Assembly (NCBI GenBank): GCA_002726315.1
Contig: PBSS01000039.1
Coordinates: 1 to 41,911 of the forward strand
From: Acidimicrobiaceae bacterium
GTDB taxonomy: Bacteria; Actinomycetota; Acidimicrobiia; Acidimicrobiales; MedAcidi-G1
Direction: 5' to 3'
DNA: 41,911 nucleotides
Positions within the stretch are counted from its first letter, which is position 1. Each line of letters opens with the position of its first letter. The translations under genes were made by a program, and so were the position numbers. Shown piece by piece: positions 6,727 through 14,607 of this stretch. A model generated the notes under the pieces. That model was not told the origin of the DNA, ran no database searches, and saw nothing but the letters and a program-made list of their open reading frames with translations.

Positions 6727-8379
6727 ATGTCCGTGCCAATTCTCGTCGCAGTTGCCTGGCCCTATGCTTCTGGCTCGCGTCATCTTGGCCATCTCGCTGG
6801 CGCGTATCTGCCTGCCGATGTATTTGCTCGGTATCACCGGCTTGTTGGAAACCAGGTATTGATGGTCAGTGGCTCAGATGTGCACGGCACACCAATTACG
6901 GTTCGTGCCGATGCTGAGGGTGTCACTCCTGCTGACATAGTCGGTAGGTACCACGCCGAGTTCGTGAGCGACTGGGATCGCCTCGGAATTAGTTGGGACC
7001 TCTACACCTCCACTGGCACGGAGAACCACTCGGAGGTGACCCATGACATTTTCCTGCGGTTGCTCCAGAACGGGCATATCGACAAGCGCTCCAGTGAGCA
7101 ACACTTTGACGTGGAGGCCGACCGGTTCCTTCCTGACCGCTACATCGAGGGAACCTGTCCCTACTGCAACTATCCCGAGGCCAGAGGAGACCAGTGCGAA
7201 GACTGCGGGCGCACCCTTGACCCAGAGGAATTGCTCAACCCGTGTTCCAAGATCACGGGCACTACACCCGTATTGCGGGAGACTGAACACTTCTTTCTCA
7301 GGTTGTCCGACTTCGGGCAGGATCTCAGCGAGTGGTTGGAAGCCCGTGAGGACTGGCGTCCCCACGTTCTCAACTTTTCGAGGAGCTGGATCGACGAAGG
7401 CCTGCAAGACCGGGCTATCACCCGAGACCTGGAGTGGGGTGTAGAGGTACCCGTCGACGATCTGGGTCCTGGCAAACGGATCTATGTCTGGTTTGAGGCC
7501 GTGATTGGCTACCTGTCTGCTTCCAAGGAGTGGGCAGCCAACCAGGGAGATCCTGATTCTTGGCGTAACTGGTGGGAGAACGACAATGCTCGCTCGTTCT
7601 ACTTCATCGGCAAGGACAACATCCCGTTCCACACGATCATCTGGCCGGGGATGCTGCTGGGATACGGAGGTTTGAACCTGCCGACCGATGTGCCTGCCAA
7701 CAACTACGTCACGTTCAGCGGAGGTAAGGCGTCTGCAAGCCGTGGGGTGGGCTTAACCATATCTGAGGCCCTCGACATGTTTGAGGCTGATGCGATTAGG
7801 TATGCGCTCGCAGCCTCATTCCCCGAACAAAGCGACACGGACCTTTCTGTCGAGGAGATCGTAAGGCGGGTAAACGACGAGTTGGTGGCCACCTGGGGCA
7901 ACCTGGTCAACCGGGTGCTCTCCATGGTGCACAGGATTTGCGACGCCGAAGTACCCGCTCCCGACGGCCGTACCGCAGATGACCTTGCTCTGCTTGCCGT
8001 TGTCGACGAGGCCATCGAACACGTTGGAGGTCAGATCAACAGAGTGGAGTTGAGGGCAGGCATTCGAACGGGTATTGAAACCGCAGCAGCCGTGAACGCG
8101 TATCTGAATGCCACCGAACCGTGGAAGTTGGCGAAGAGTGACCCCGATCGGGCCCGTGTCGTGCTCGCTACGGCGCTTGCGGCGGTTGGTGGGGTAAGGG
8201 TTGCCCTGTCCCCGTACCTGCCCTTTTCGACAGATCTCCTTGAGGGAGTATTTGGTGAGGTCGAGAGTTGGGCAAGGGTTGAGCCGGTTCCAGGCACTCC
8301 CGTCGATAAGCCCAGCCCGATGTTCGTGAAGGTCGATCTTGCCGAACTACTGGCCGATGAGCCAGCTGACGATGCTTGA
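6727..8379 (+). CDS. metG: Methionine-tRNA ligase
   Basis: 550 residues: a class-I aminoacyl-tRNA synthetase charging tRNA-Met, of the shorter type without the C-terminal tRNA-binding extension of E. coli MetG. The HIGH motif is HLGH at 19-22. The connective-peptide zinc knuckle is Cys144, Cys147, Cys157 and Cys160 (CPYC...CEDC). The KMSKS loop is the variant KASASRG at 334-340. The helical anticodon domain follows (DAIRYALAASFPEQSDTDLS, then WGNLVNRVLSM). ATG at 6727 gives the standard N-terminus ILVAVAWPYASGSRHLGHLAG. It precedes tatD and the rpf-rsmA-ispE run, as in mycobacteria. Confidence 0.96.
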   Translation: MSVPILVAVAWPYASGSRHLGHLAGAYLPADVFARYHRLVGNQVLMVSGSDVHGTPITVRADAEGVTPADIVGRYHAEFVSDWDRLGISWDLYTSTGTENHSEVTHDIFLRLLQNGHIDKRSSEQHFDVEADRFLPDRYIEGTCPYCNYPEARGDQCEDCGRTLDPEELLNPCSKITGTTPVLRETEHFFLRLSDFGQDLSEWLEAREDWRPHVLNFSRSWIDEGLQDRAITRDLEWGVEVPVDDLGPGKRIYVWFEAVIGYLSASKEWAANQGDPDSWRNWWENDNARSFYFIGKDNIPFHTIIWPGMLLGYGGLNLPTDVPANNYVTFSGGKASASRGVGLTISEALDMFEADAIRYALAASFPEQSDTDLSVEEIVRRVNDELVATWGNLVNRVLSMVHRICDAEVPAPDGRTADDLALLAVVDEAIEHVGGQINRVELRAGIRTGIETAAAVNAYLNATEPWKLAKSDPDRARVVLATALAAVGGVRVALSPYLPFSTDLLEGVFGEVESWARVEPVPGTPVDKPSPMFVKVDLAELLADEPADDA

Positions 8380-8393
8380 CCCCGGAGGCTCCC

Positions 8394-9164
8394 ATGGATA
8401 CGGCTAACCAGTGGCTCGACAACCACTGCCACCTCGGCCCTGATGCCGAGGCAGTCCTTGCGCGTGCACGTAGTAGTGGTGTCCTGGGATTTGTCAACGT
8501 TGGAACCGATCTGGAGAACAGCTATGCCGCTATTAAGGTGGCCAGGTCCCACCCGGACGTCTGGGCAACTGCCGGCATCCATCCACACGAGGCCCGCAAA
8601 GGAATCACCGGACTCGCAGAACTGCTCAGCGAGGAAGAGGTTGTGGCCGTTGGGGAGACCGGACTGGACCACCATTACGACCATTCTCCGAGACAGGCAC
8701 AAGCTGATGCGTTTGCCGCACATATAGCCCTGGCAAATGAATGGGAAATGCCGATCGTGATCCACACGCGTGAGGCATGGGATGAGACCTTCTCGCTGCT
8801 GGACGCTGAGGGCGTTCCCGAGCGGACCGTTTTCCACTGCTTTACCGGAGGCCCTCAGGAGGCTGCCGAATGCATTGAACGCAATGCGATGCTCTCGTTC
8901 AGTGGGATAATCACTTTCGCAACGGCCGACGACGTTCGTGCAGCTGCGGCGCGGAGCCCTCTCGAGTGCGTCATGGTGGAGACCGACTCTCCCTACCTGG
9001 CACCGGTTCCGCATAGAGGGAGCAGCAATCAGCCGGCCTATGTCTCCCTTGTCGGTGTTGCGCTAGCCGACGCCATGGGCTTGGATTCTGGTGAGGTCGC
9101 ACTTGCGACAACCACGAACGCCCGGCGCTTTTACGGTCTAGAGGCCGGTTCTGATGGGACCTGA
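8394..9164 (+). CDS. tatD: TatD-family metal-dependent hydrolase
   Basis: 256 residues, normal for TatD (TIM-barrel amidohydrolase fold; family members are metal-dependent 3'-5' exonucleases). Metal-site motifs: DNHCHL with His11 and His13, TAGIHPHEA, AVGETGLDHHYDHSPRQAQADAF, PIVIHTREAWDE, VFHCFTGG, and METDSPYLAPVPHRGSSNQPAYV near the C-terminus. I place the start at ATG 8394 because GGAGG at 8384-8388 precedes it by 5 nt. The frame is open back to 8376, but that region has only a TTG. It begins 14 nt after metG, so the two are probably one transcript. Confidence 0.94.
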   Translation: MDTANQWLDNHCHLGPDAEAVLARARSSGVLGFVNVGTDLENSYAAIKVARSHPDVWATAGIHPHEARKGITGLAELLSEEEVVAVGETGLDHHYDHSPRQAQADAFAAHIALANEWEMPIVIHTREAWDETFSLLDAEGVPERTVFHCFTGGPQEAAECIERNAMLSFSGIITFATADDVRAAAARSPLECVMVETDSPYLAPVPHRGSSNQPAYVSLVGVALADAMGLDSGEVALATTTNARRFYGLEAGSDGT

Positions 9165-9267
9165 AGTCAGTTCGCGCCAGCCGTGGCGGGGTGCCCGCTG
9201 GCACAGGTTGCAGAGTTGCGAAGCGAACGGTTATTACGTAACTTTCGTTGATTGCCCTGTGGTTTAG

Positions 9268-9298
9268 CGCGTGCCTTATTCAAACGGAGGGGCACGCG
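9268..9298 (+). promoter_or_regulatory. Hairpin in the leader of the Rpf-domain gene
   Basis: cgcgtgcc (9268-9275) and ggcacgcg (9291-9298) form an exact 8-bp stem around a 15-nt loop, 33 nt before the GTG start of the Rpf-domain gene. The 167-bp gap between tatD and rpf holds no ORF. Rpf genes in other actinobacteria can carry a c-di-AMP (ydaO) riboswitch, but I do not see its conserved core here. A weak call. Confidence 0.3.
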
Positions 9299-9331
9299 GG
9301 AGGGCGTGGCTCAAGACAGGAGTAGAGGGAA

Positions 9332-10102
9332 GTGGCTGAATTCGCCATTGAGCGCTGGCGTTTGTTCGTCGTGGCATTGGCCACGATCGCCGCTCTTCCC
9401 CTGTTCGTAATGGAGAACCCTAGTTCGACTGGTTCGCTTATCGGTGTCGCAGATGCCTCCCGTCCCTTGGATAACGCTCCTGTTGTGGATTCCACATCTG
9501 ACTGGACCACACTTACGTCAACTGCAGACATAGTGAACCTGGCAGATCGCGCCGAGGCATGGCACGTCGCCCATTCGAACCTGCCGACGGTCAAAAGGCT
9601 TGCCGAGGCCGCCCGGATCCACGAGGCTGAGGCCATTGTGATGGCCCGGGAGATAGTGCTGGCAGAGTTTGCCGAGAGGGAGGCCCTTGAGGCGGTCCTT
9701 GCTGCTAAGCGGAAAGAGGCCAACCGGGAGGCTGAGAGAGTGAGGCTTCGGGCAGAAGAGGATGACCGGAGGGCGACAGCGATCAGCACCCCCGGTCCGA
9801 CGACAACCATTCCCTGGGATACGAAACCGGCTGACGGTGGACCGTCTGCCGCCCAGTGGGAGGCACTTCGCTACTGCGAGGCGACTGGTGACTACACGGC
9901 GGTCAACCCGACAGGCCGATATCGCGGCGCTTACCAGTTCAGCACGACGACGTGGGACTGGATCGCCGGCCTGTACCACGAGCACTTGGTGGGTGTAGAC
10001 CCCGCCGCTGCGGCACCGGCTGACCAGGACGCCATGGCCAACTCCCTTTACAACCTGCGGGGCCGCGGCCAGTGGCCTGTGTGTGGCCGCTACCTGCCGT
10101 AA
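9332..10102 (+). CDS. Resuscitation-promoting-factor-domain cell-wall hydrolase
   Basis: 256 residues. An N-terminal hydrophobic segment (LFVVALATIAALPLFV, about 11-26) acts as signal or anchor. The middle, about 85-150, is charged, Ala/Glu-rich and predicted coiled coil. A Thr/Pro linker leads to a C-terminal Rpf domain at about 172-256. The Rpf domain is a lysozyme-like fold that cleaves peptidoglycan glycan. Catalytic Glu183 lies in YCEATGDY, Cys182 and Cys251 are placed to form the usual disulfide, and GRYRGAYQFSTTTWDW is the substrate-groove motif. The DUF348 and G5 domains of mycobacterial RpfB are absent, although the gene sits in the RpfB position between tatD and rsmA. GTG at 9332 is preceded by a purine-rich GAGGGAA. 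Confidence 0.9.
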   Translation: MAEFAIERWRLFVVALATIAALPLFVMENPSSTGSLIGVADASRPLDNAPVVDSTSDWTTLTSTADIVNLADRAEAWHVAHSNLPTVKRLAEAARIHEAEAIVMAREIVLAEFAEREALEAVLAAKRKEANREAERVRLRAEEDDRRATAISTPGPTTTIPWDTKPADGGPSAAQWEALRYCEATGDYTAVNPTGRYRGAYQFSTTTWDWIAGLYHEHLVGVDPAAAAPADQDAMANSLYNLRGRGQWPVCGRYLP

Positions 10103-10112
10103 TCTTGTCCGA

Positions 10113-10943
10113 GTGACACTCACCCGGACTCAAGTCCGGTCGTTGCTGGATCGCCACGGTGTAAGGCCCAAGCGCTCGCTTGGACAGAACTTCGTCGTAG
10201 AGCCCAACACCGTCCGGCGGATCGTCGAGCTAGCCGAAATCGGTCAGGGCGACAGGGTCGTTGAGATCGGACCGGGAGTTGGTTCGCTGACACTTGCGCT
10301 GCTTGAGGAGGGAGCCAGCGTCACCGCTGTCGAGGTCGATGATGTGCTAATTGGCCTACTGGCTGAAGTTACCAAGGCATTCACCCCCGATCAGGTCCGG
10401 ATTGTCCATGCCGATGCCATGGAGGTCGATTGGGCCGGGCTGCTTAGTCGGGGATCGTGGAGCCTGGTTGCAAATCTTCCATACAACATCTCGGTACCGC
10501 TCATCTGTGACCTTCTCGACGACGTACCAGTCATTGAAAAGATGGTCGTGATGGTGCAACGGGAGGTGGCGGATCGCCTGGTGGCGCGGCCTGGAGACGA
10601 TGCCTACGGTCTTCCATCCGTGAAGGTGGCGTATCATGCGGAGGCACGCCTCCTCGGTCGTGTCCCCCCATCGGTATTCTTGCCCCGTCCGCGGGTCGAC
10701 TCGGCCCTCATTGGACTCTGGCGTCGGTTGGATCCGGCGACAACCGTTGACAGGGAGGTCCTGTTTGGGTTGGTGCGGGCAGGGTTCGGCCAGCGTCGAA
10801 AGATGTTGCGCCGCTCTCTGAAGGGCCTGCTTGATGAGGTGGCGATCGTGGAATCAGGTGTTGACCCGACAGCACGGGCTGAGGAGTTGGGCCTTGACCA
10901 GTGGGCATCGCTTGCCTCGCGTGTAGTGGGCCACGGACCGTGA
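10113..10943 (+). CDS. rsmA: 16S rRNA dimethyladenosine transferase RsmA/KsgA
   Basis: 276 residues from GTG 10113. The frame is open back to 10083, but that would overlap the preceding gene and add non-conserved sequence. The enzyme dimethylates two adjacent adenosines in helix 45 of 16S rRNA during 30S maturation, using S-adenosylmethionine. Motifs: RPKRSLGQNFVVEPN, VVEIGPGVGSLTLALLEEGASVTAVEVD (SAM site), NLPYNIS from residue 121 (catalytic motif IV), and FLPRPRVDSALI. The C-terminal domain has FGQRRKMLRRSLKG. It starts 10 nt after the Rpf gene and overlaps ispE by 4 nt (GTGA), so rsmA-ispE are translationally coupled. Confidence 0.96.
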   Translation: MTLTRTQVRSLLDRHGVRPKRSLGQNFVVEPNTVRRIVELAEIGQGDRVVEIGPGVGSLTLALLEEGASVTAVEVDDVLIGLLAEVTKAFTPDQVRIVHADAMEVDWAGLLSRGSWSLVANLPYNISVPLICDLLDDVPVIEKMVVMVQREVADRLVARPGDDAYGLPSVKVAYHAEARLLGRVPPSVFLPRPRVDSALIGLWRRLDPATTVDREVLFGLVRAGFGQRRKMLRRSLKGLLDEVAIVESGVDPTARAEELGLDQWASLASRVVGHGP

Positions 10944-11665
10944 ACCTCGTACTCGTGGCCCCAGCCAAACTGACACTTTCGCTCCGGATTACAGATGTGC
11001 GTGACGACGGCCTTCATGTCCTTGATGCTGAGATGGTCAGCTTGGATCTTGTGGACCGACTCACGATTGGGGCGGGAAGCGGCCTTGAGATATATGGCAC
11101 TGAAGGTGGTCTGGAGGTGGCGGCCGACGATGGCAACCTAGTCAGTCGGGCCTTGACACTGGTCGGAAGGGATGCATCGGTGGTAATTGAAAAGGAGATA
11201 CCGGCTGGAGCAGGCCTGGGTGGCGGATCAGCTGATGCTGCTGCGATATTGAGGTGGGCTGGTTTCAGAGACCTCATAGCTGCGTCCAGAATCGGTGCAG
11301 ATGTGGCCTATTGCGTGGTCGGGGGCCATGCCCGGGTTTCTGGAATTGGCGAGGTAGTTGAGCCACTCCCATTTGAGGAACGAGTGTTCACGCTGCTGAT
11401 CCCACCGGTCGGCTGTCCAACCGGAGCGGTCTACCAGAGGTGGGATGAGTTGGGAGGGCCAACCGGTGAGGTGGGAAACGATTTGGAACCTGCCCTTTTG
11501 GACCTTGCTCCCGAGGTGGCTAGGTGGCGGGACTCACTTGGGGACGCGACTGGTATACGGCCAAGGTTGGCCGGAAGTGGAGGCACCTGGTTCGTAGAGG
11601 GGGAGTATCCGGGCGACGGGCGACGGGTAGTGCGGACAGTTCCGCCAAGCATGTCGCCGGTCTGA
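10940..11665 (+). CDS. ispE: 4-diphosphocytidyl-2-C-methyl-D-erythritol kinase IspE (short form)
   Basis: 241 residues from GTG 10940, which overlaps the rsmA stop; typical IspE proteins are about 280-300. It is a GHMP-fold kinase of the MEP isoprenoid pathway. Motif 1 reads PAKLTLSL (residues 8-15), with Lys10 kept but the usual Asn two residues later replaced by Thr12. The ATP loop PAGAGLGGGSADAAA starts at residue 88. GADVAY with the catalytic Asp121 and GGHARVSGIGE follow, and motif 3 LAGSGGTWF is at 210-218. The shortening is in the helical region between motif 2 and GADV, and at the C-terminus. All catalytic landmarks except the Asn are present, so it is probably active. It keeps the rsmA-ispE order of actinobacteria. 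Confidence 0.92.
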   Translation: MNLVLVAPAKLTLSLRITDVRDDGLHVLDAEMVSLDLVDRLTIGAGSGLEIYGTEGGLEVAADDGNLVSRALTLVGRDASVVIEKEIPAGAGLGGGSADAAAILRWAGFRDLIAASRIGADVAYCVVGGHARVSGIGEVVEPLPFEERVFTLLIPPVGCPTGAVYQRWDELGGPTGEVGNDLEPALLDLAPEVARWRDSLGDATGIRPRLAGSGGTWFVEGEYPGDGRRVVRTVPPSMSPV

Positions 11666-11672
11666 GACCTGG

Positions 11673-11771
11673 CTACTTGCCCCGCATCCGCTTGGCCCGG
11701 GTGCGCTTGAGCATCTTGCGGTGCTTCTTCTTTCGCATGCGCTTGCGACGCTTCTTGATGAGAGATCCCAT
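11673..11771 (-). CDS. Small ribosomal protein bS22 (AURKAIP1/COX24-domain, 32 residues)
   Basis: A 32-residue protein on the minus strand, ATG at 11771, TAG at 11673-11675. It begins MGSLIKKRRKRM and continues KKKHRKMLKRTRAKR, almost the same as mycobacterial bS22 as I know it (MGSVIKKRRKRM...KKHRKLLRRTR). bS22 binds the small subunit near the decoding region in actinobacterial ribosomes. The frame is open upstream to 11891, but the added residues are not conserved. It lies tail-to-tail with ispE, 7 nt away. Confidence 0.93.
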   Translation of the reverse strand: MGSLIKKRRKRMRKKKHRKMLKRTRAKRMRGK

Positions 11772-11876
11772 GACGGCAAGCAGGGTACAGCGCGGAGAGT
11801 GACTAGCGGTCGAGTCACTGGTATGTGGCCTGCTAGTACGCTCAGTTGATACTGACGGCATTCCGGTGTGCGCCAG

Positions 11877-11952
11877 TGGCCGGTAGTTCAACTGGCAGAA
11901 CGCCTGACTTTGGATCAGGAGGTTGCAGGTTCGAGACCTGCCCGGCCAGCCA
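11877..11952 (+). tRNA. tRNA-Gln (anticodon TTG), CCA encoded
   Basis: Full cloverleaf: acceptor tggccgg (11877-11883) pairs with ccggcca (11942-11948). The anticodon stem cctga/tcagg encloses the loop ctttgga, with TTG at 11910-11912. The T arm contains ggttcgagacc. The discriminator base is G11949, and the terminal CCA is encoded at 11950-11952. Confidence 0.96.
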
Positions 11953-11970
11953 GCGCCTTACGGACGATCG

Positions 11971-13248
11971 TCATTCGAGTGTGGCGTACTGGCCGGCTTC
12001 GCCGGCAGTCACGCCCCGGACTTGTTCGGCAACTGCTGATAAGTCAGTGAGAAACTCATCCACCACCTTGGCGTTGCCGGCACTGACTGTCATGTGCAGG
12101 CTGGGCGGTGGGCCTTGGCGGTCAAGGTGCCAGCCGAGGTTGGCTAAGGCTTCACCTAGGGCGAAGATGTCGATTCGTCGGGTCTCATCTTCCCCCGTTG
12201 GTTCAGTGGACATGGCCAGCAGGTGGTGCACTGGATCGCCCAGGACCCTCAGACCCTCGATCGCCCGGATACCAGCACGGATGCTGTCTGCTGTCTCAAG
12301 CGTGGTGTTGACCAGGCGGCGGTAGCCATCGATACCCAGGTACTGCATTACCGCCCATGCCGCAGCCATTGGCAGCCCGGACCGGGTGCCCTGCATGTTC
12401 GGGGTTATGTATCGGCCAGCTAGCCAGCCATCAAAGTCGAAGGTTTGGTATTTCCGGAGTTCACGTGAGCGGTGCAGGATCACTGAAGCGCCCTTTGGCG
12501 CGTAGCCCAACTTGTGTAGGTCCGCTGATATCGAGGTCACACCTTCGACCTGGAAGTCCCACGGCTGTGTCGTACAGCCGTTCATCTCGGCGAAGGGAAG
12601 CACGAACCCACCCATGCAGGCGTCGACATGACAGCTAGCCCCAACGTTGGCTGCGAGGGTAGCCACCTCCCGAACGGGATCGACCGTGCCCTGGGGGTAC
12701 TGCGGTGCCGACGCCACGACTAGTGCCGTATCCGGTCCTACGGCATCGTTCATTGCATCCAGATCGGTGGTCCAGTCAGCAGTCACGGGCACGGTCCTCG
12801 TGCGCAGGCCGAACATATGGGCACCCTTGTGGAAGGCGGCGTGGGCACTGATCGGGAGCACCATCACAGGGTCTGTAAGACCTCGTTCGACCTTGGCCCT
12901 GTCGCGTGCAGCCAGAACCGCACAGAGGATGCTCTCGGTTCCTCCACTGGTGAGGAAGCCTGCAGCACCGGAGCCGTGGAGTAGGTCAGCTGTCCAGCTA
13001 CAGATCTCGGACTGGATAGAGCCGAGGGATGGGAAGGCCAGGGTATTCAGGGCGTTTTCGTGGAAGAAGAGACGAGCGGCTTCCTCAGCGACCTCACGGA
13101 CGTCCTCTCCACCGTCAAATACCAAGCCGAAGGTCCGTCCGTCGGCCCACTTGACGTCATGAGATCGTCTATCGGTTAGGTCTGCCATGACCTCATAGGC
13201 CGGCCGGCCGCCTATCGGAAGGCTGGTCGGTGTTCGTCGGTTGGTCAT
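11971..13248 (-). CDS. PLP-dependent decarboxylase/lyase, sphingosine-1-phosphate-lyase-like
   Basis: 425 residues from the ATG at 13248. The frame is open to 13452, but the extra 68 residues are low in conserved character. It is a fold-type-I pyridoxal-phosphate enzyme of the group II decarboxylase/S1P-lyase branch. Landmarks: FLTSGGTESILCAVLAARD (phosphate-binding loop), SAHAAFHKGAHMFG (His stacking on PLP), HVDACMGGFVLPF (Asp to the pyridine nitrogen), and SADLHKLGYAPKGAS with Schiff-base Lys246. The SAHAAFHKGA motif fits S1P lyases better than glutamate decarboxylases. It may cleave a phosphorylated long-chain base or decarboxylate an amino acid; the sequence does not decide. It points away from prs across a 252-bp gap, where many actinobacteria carry glmU. 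Confidence 0.83.
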   Translation of the reverse strand: MTNRRTPTSLPIGGRPAYEVMADLTDRRSHDVKWADGRTFGLVFDGGEDVREVAEEAARLFFHENALNTLAFPSLGSIQSEICSWTADLLHGSGAAGFLTSGGTESILCAVLAARDRAKVERGLTDPVMVLPISAHAAFHKGAHMFGLRTRTVPVTADWTTDLDAMNDAVGPDTALVVASAPQYPQGTVDPVREVATLAANVGASCHVDACMGGFVLPFAEMNGCTTQPWDFQVEGVTSISADLHKLGYAPKGASVILHRSRELRKYQTFDFDGWLAGRYITPNMQGTRSGLPMAAAWAVMQYLGIDGYRRLVNTTLETADSIRAGIRAIEGLRVLGDPVHHLLAMSTEPTGEDETRRIDIFALGEALANLGWHLDRQGPPPSLHMTVSAGNAKVVDEFLTDLSAVAEQVRGVTAGEAGQYATLE

Positions 13249-13500
13249 GAAACGTGAGCCTACGGCCCGGTTGGAGACAGGGTCGGCAGAGCGCTGGACC
13301 GACCGGGTGTTGGCAGATCGGTTTGTCGTGTTATCGACAGCATGCGGAGAAACTTCTTCCTCATAGCGATGCGTTCCAGTAGTCGTATATGTGAGCTGAT
13401 GACGGACAATCATTAAAACACATCCACCAGCGCGGGATCGCGCGTCATACACTCGGCTTTTGACAAATCAACCAGACCGACAGCGAGGAATCGCCGACGC

Positions 13501-14481
13501 ATGGAACTCGTCACGAACAAGAAGCTCTACCTCGTATCCGGACGAATCAGCCGTCCCCTCTCCGAGGCGATCGCCAGTGAGCTGGGGGAGGAATTGGGTG
13601 AACCCAACCTGGCAGAGTTCGCCAACGGCGAGATCCACTGCCGCTTCTCAGAGTCCATACGTGGCAGTGACGTTTTCATTATTCAGACCCACTGCCACGT
13701 TCCAGGAACCACTATCAACGACTCGCTGATGGAACAGTTGATCATGGTAGACGCCGCACGTCGGGCCTCGGCCAAGCGCATCACTGTCGTATGCCCACAC
13801 TATGGCTATGCACGCCAGGATCGAAAATCGTCGGGTCGTGAACCGATTACCGCAAAGTTGGTAGCCAACCTGTTCAAAGCAGCTGGAGCAAGCAGGCTGG
13901 TCGGAGTCGACTTGCACTCCGGGCAGATCCAGGGCTTCTTTGACGGGCCTGTAGACCACCTGACGGCGATGCCTGTCCTCATTGAGCGACTCAACTCACT
14001 TGATGGCGACCTGGCAATCGTGTCGCCTGATGCCGGGAGGGTGAAGGTGGCTGAGCGTTACGCGATTCAACTTCACGCCGATCTGGCCATCGTGCACAAG
14101 CGACGTGCCCACTCGGCATTCAATACTGTTGAGGCCAAAGAGGTAGTCGGTGAGGTGGAAGGCAAGGTCTGCATCCTGGTCGACGACATGATCGACACTG
14201 CTGGAACCATCTGCGCTGCAGCGGACCAGCTAGCAGAGAGGGGAGCTTCAAGGGTCATTGCGGCGACCACACACGGCATCTTCTCTGGATCGGCCTTGGA
14301 GCGGCTTGAAGCCTCTTTGATTGAGAAAGTCATCGTTACCGACACCGTCCCCTTGCCGGAGGATGCAGATCCTGACTTCATCGAGGTTCTCTCCGTTGCA
14401 CCGCTCATCGCTAGGGCGATCGGTGCGGTGTTTGCAGATGCCTCGGTCAGTGAAATCTTCGGTGGCAACAACCTGGCTTAA
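13501..14481 (+). CDS. prs: Ribose-phosphate pyrophosphokinase
   Basis: 326 residues, normal for bacterial class-I PRPP synthetase, which transfers pyrophosphate from ATP to ribose 5-phosphate for nucleotide, His and Trp synthesis. Motifs: FANGEIHCRFSESIRGSDVFIIQ, YGYARQDRKSSGREPITAKLVANL (ATP flexible loop), GVDLHSGQIQGFFDGPVDHL with the catalytic His, and the PRPP-binding loop CILVDDMIDTAGT at 224-236 with Asp228 and Asp229. ATG at 13501 has no strong Shine-Dalgarno. The 252 bp between it and the divergent decarboxylase (13249-13500) show no further gene and presumably hold both promoters. rplY follows 126 nt downstream. Confidence 0.96.
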   Translation: MELVTNKKLYLVSGRISRPLSEAIASELGEELGEPNLAEFANGEIHCRFSESIRGSDVFIIQTHCHVPGTTINDSLMEQLIMVDAARRASAKRITVVCPHYGYARQDRKSSGREPITAKLVANLFKAAGASRLVGVDLHSGQIQGFFDGPVDHLTAMPVLIERLNSLDGDLAIVSPDAGRVKVAERYAIQLHADLAIVHKRRAHSAFNTVEAKEVVGEVEGKVCILVDDMIDTAGTICAAADQLAERGASRVIAATTHGIFSGSALERLEASLIEKVIVTDTVPLPEDADPDFIEVLSVAPLIARAIGAVFADASVSEIFGGNNLA

Positions 14482-14607
14482 TCCCAACAGAACTCATTTC
14501 TGTCAGGTACCACAGAGTTCCACCTCGTCCCTGACCCCGGTAGGCTCGTCTGTCGGTCCGGTCACCTCCTGGCCAACAACCCTCCCCTTTCTGCAGGAAG
14601 CGTTCCA

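Noticed and set aside
6874-9014. Long minus-strand open frames (252 and 327 codons) opposite metG and tatD
   Set aside because: They are antisense to genes with clear catalytic motifs, have no recognisable domain, and arise from the high-GC codon pattern.
9165-9331. c-di-AMP (ydaO-type) riboswitch upstream of the Rpf gene
   Set aside because: Expected from other actinobacteria, but the conserved core is not visible; only a simple 8-bp hairpin is present.
13249-13452. N-terminal extension of the PLP decarboxylase
   Set aside because: Open frame, but the translation is Arg/Ser/Thr-rich without conserved character, and family length fits a start at 13248.
14487-14503. Terminator between prs and rplY (acagaa/ttctgt, 6-bp stem)
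   Set aside because: AT-containing short stem without a T-tract; too weak to call.
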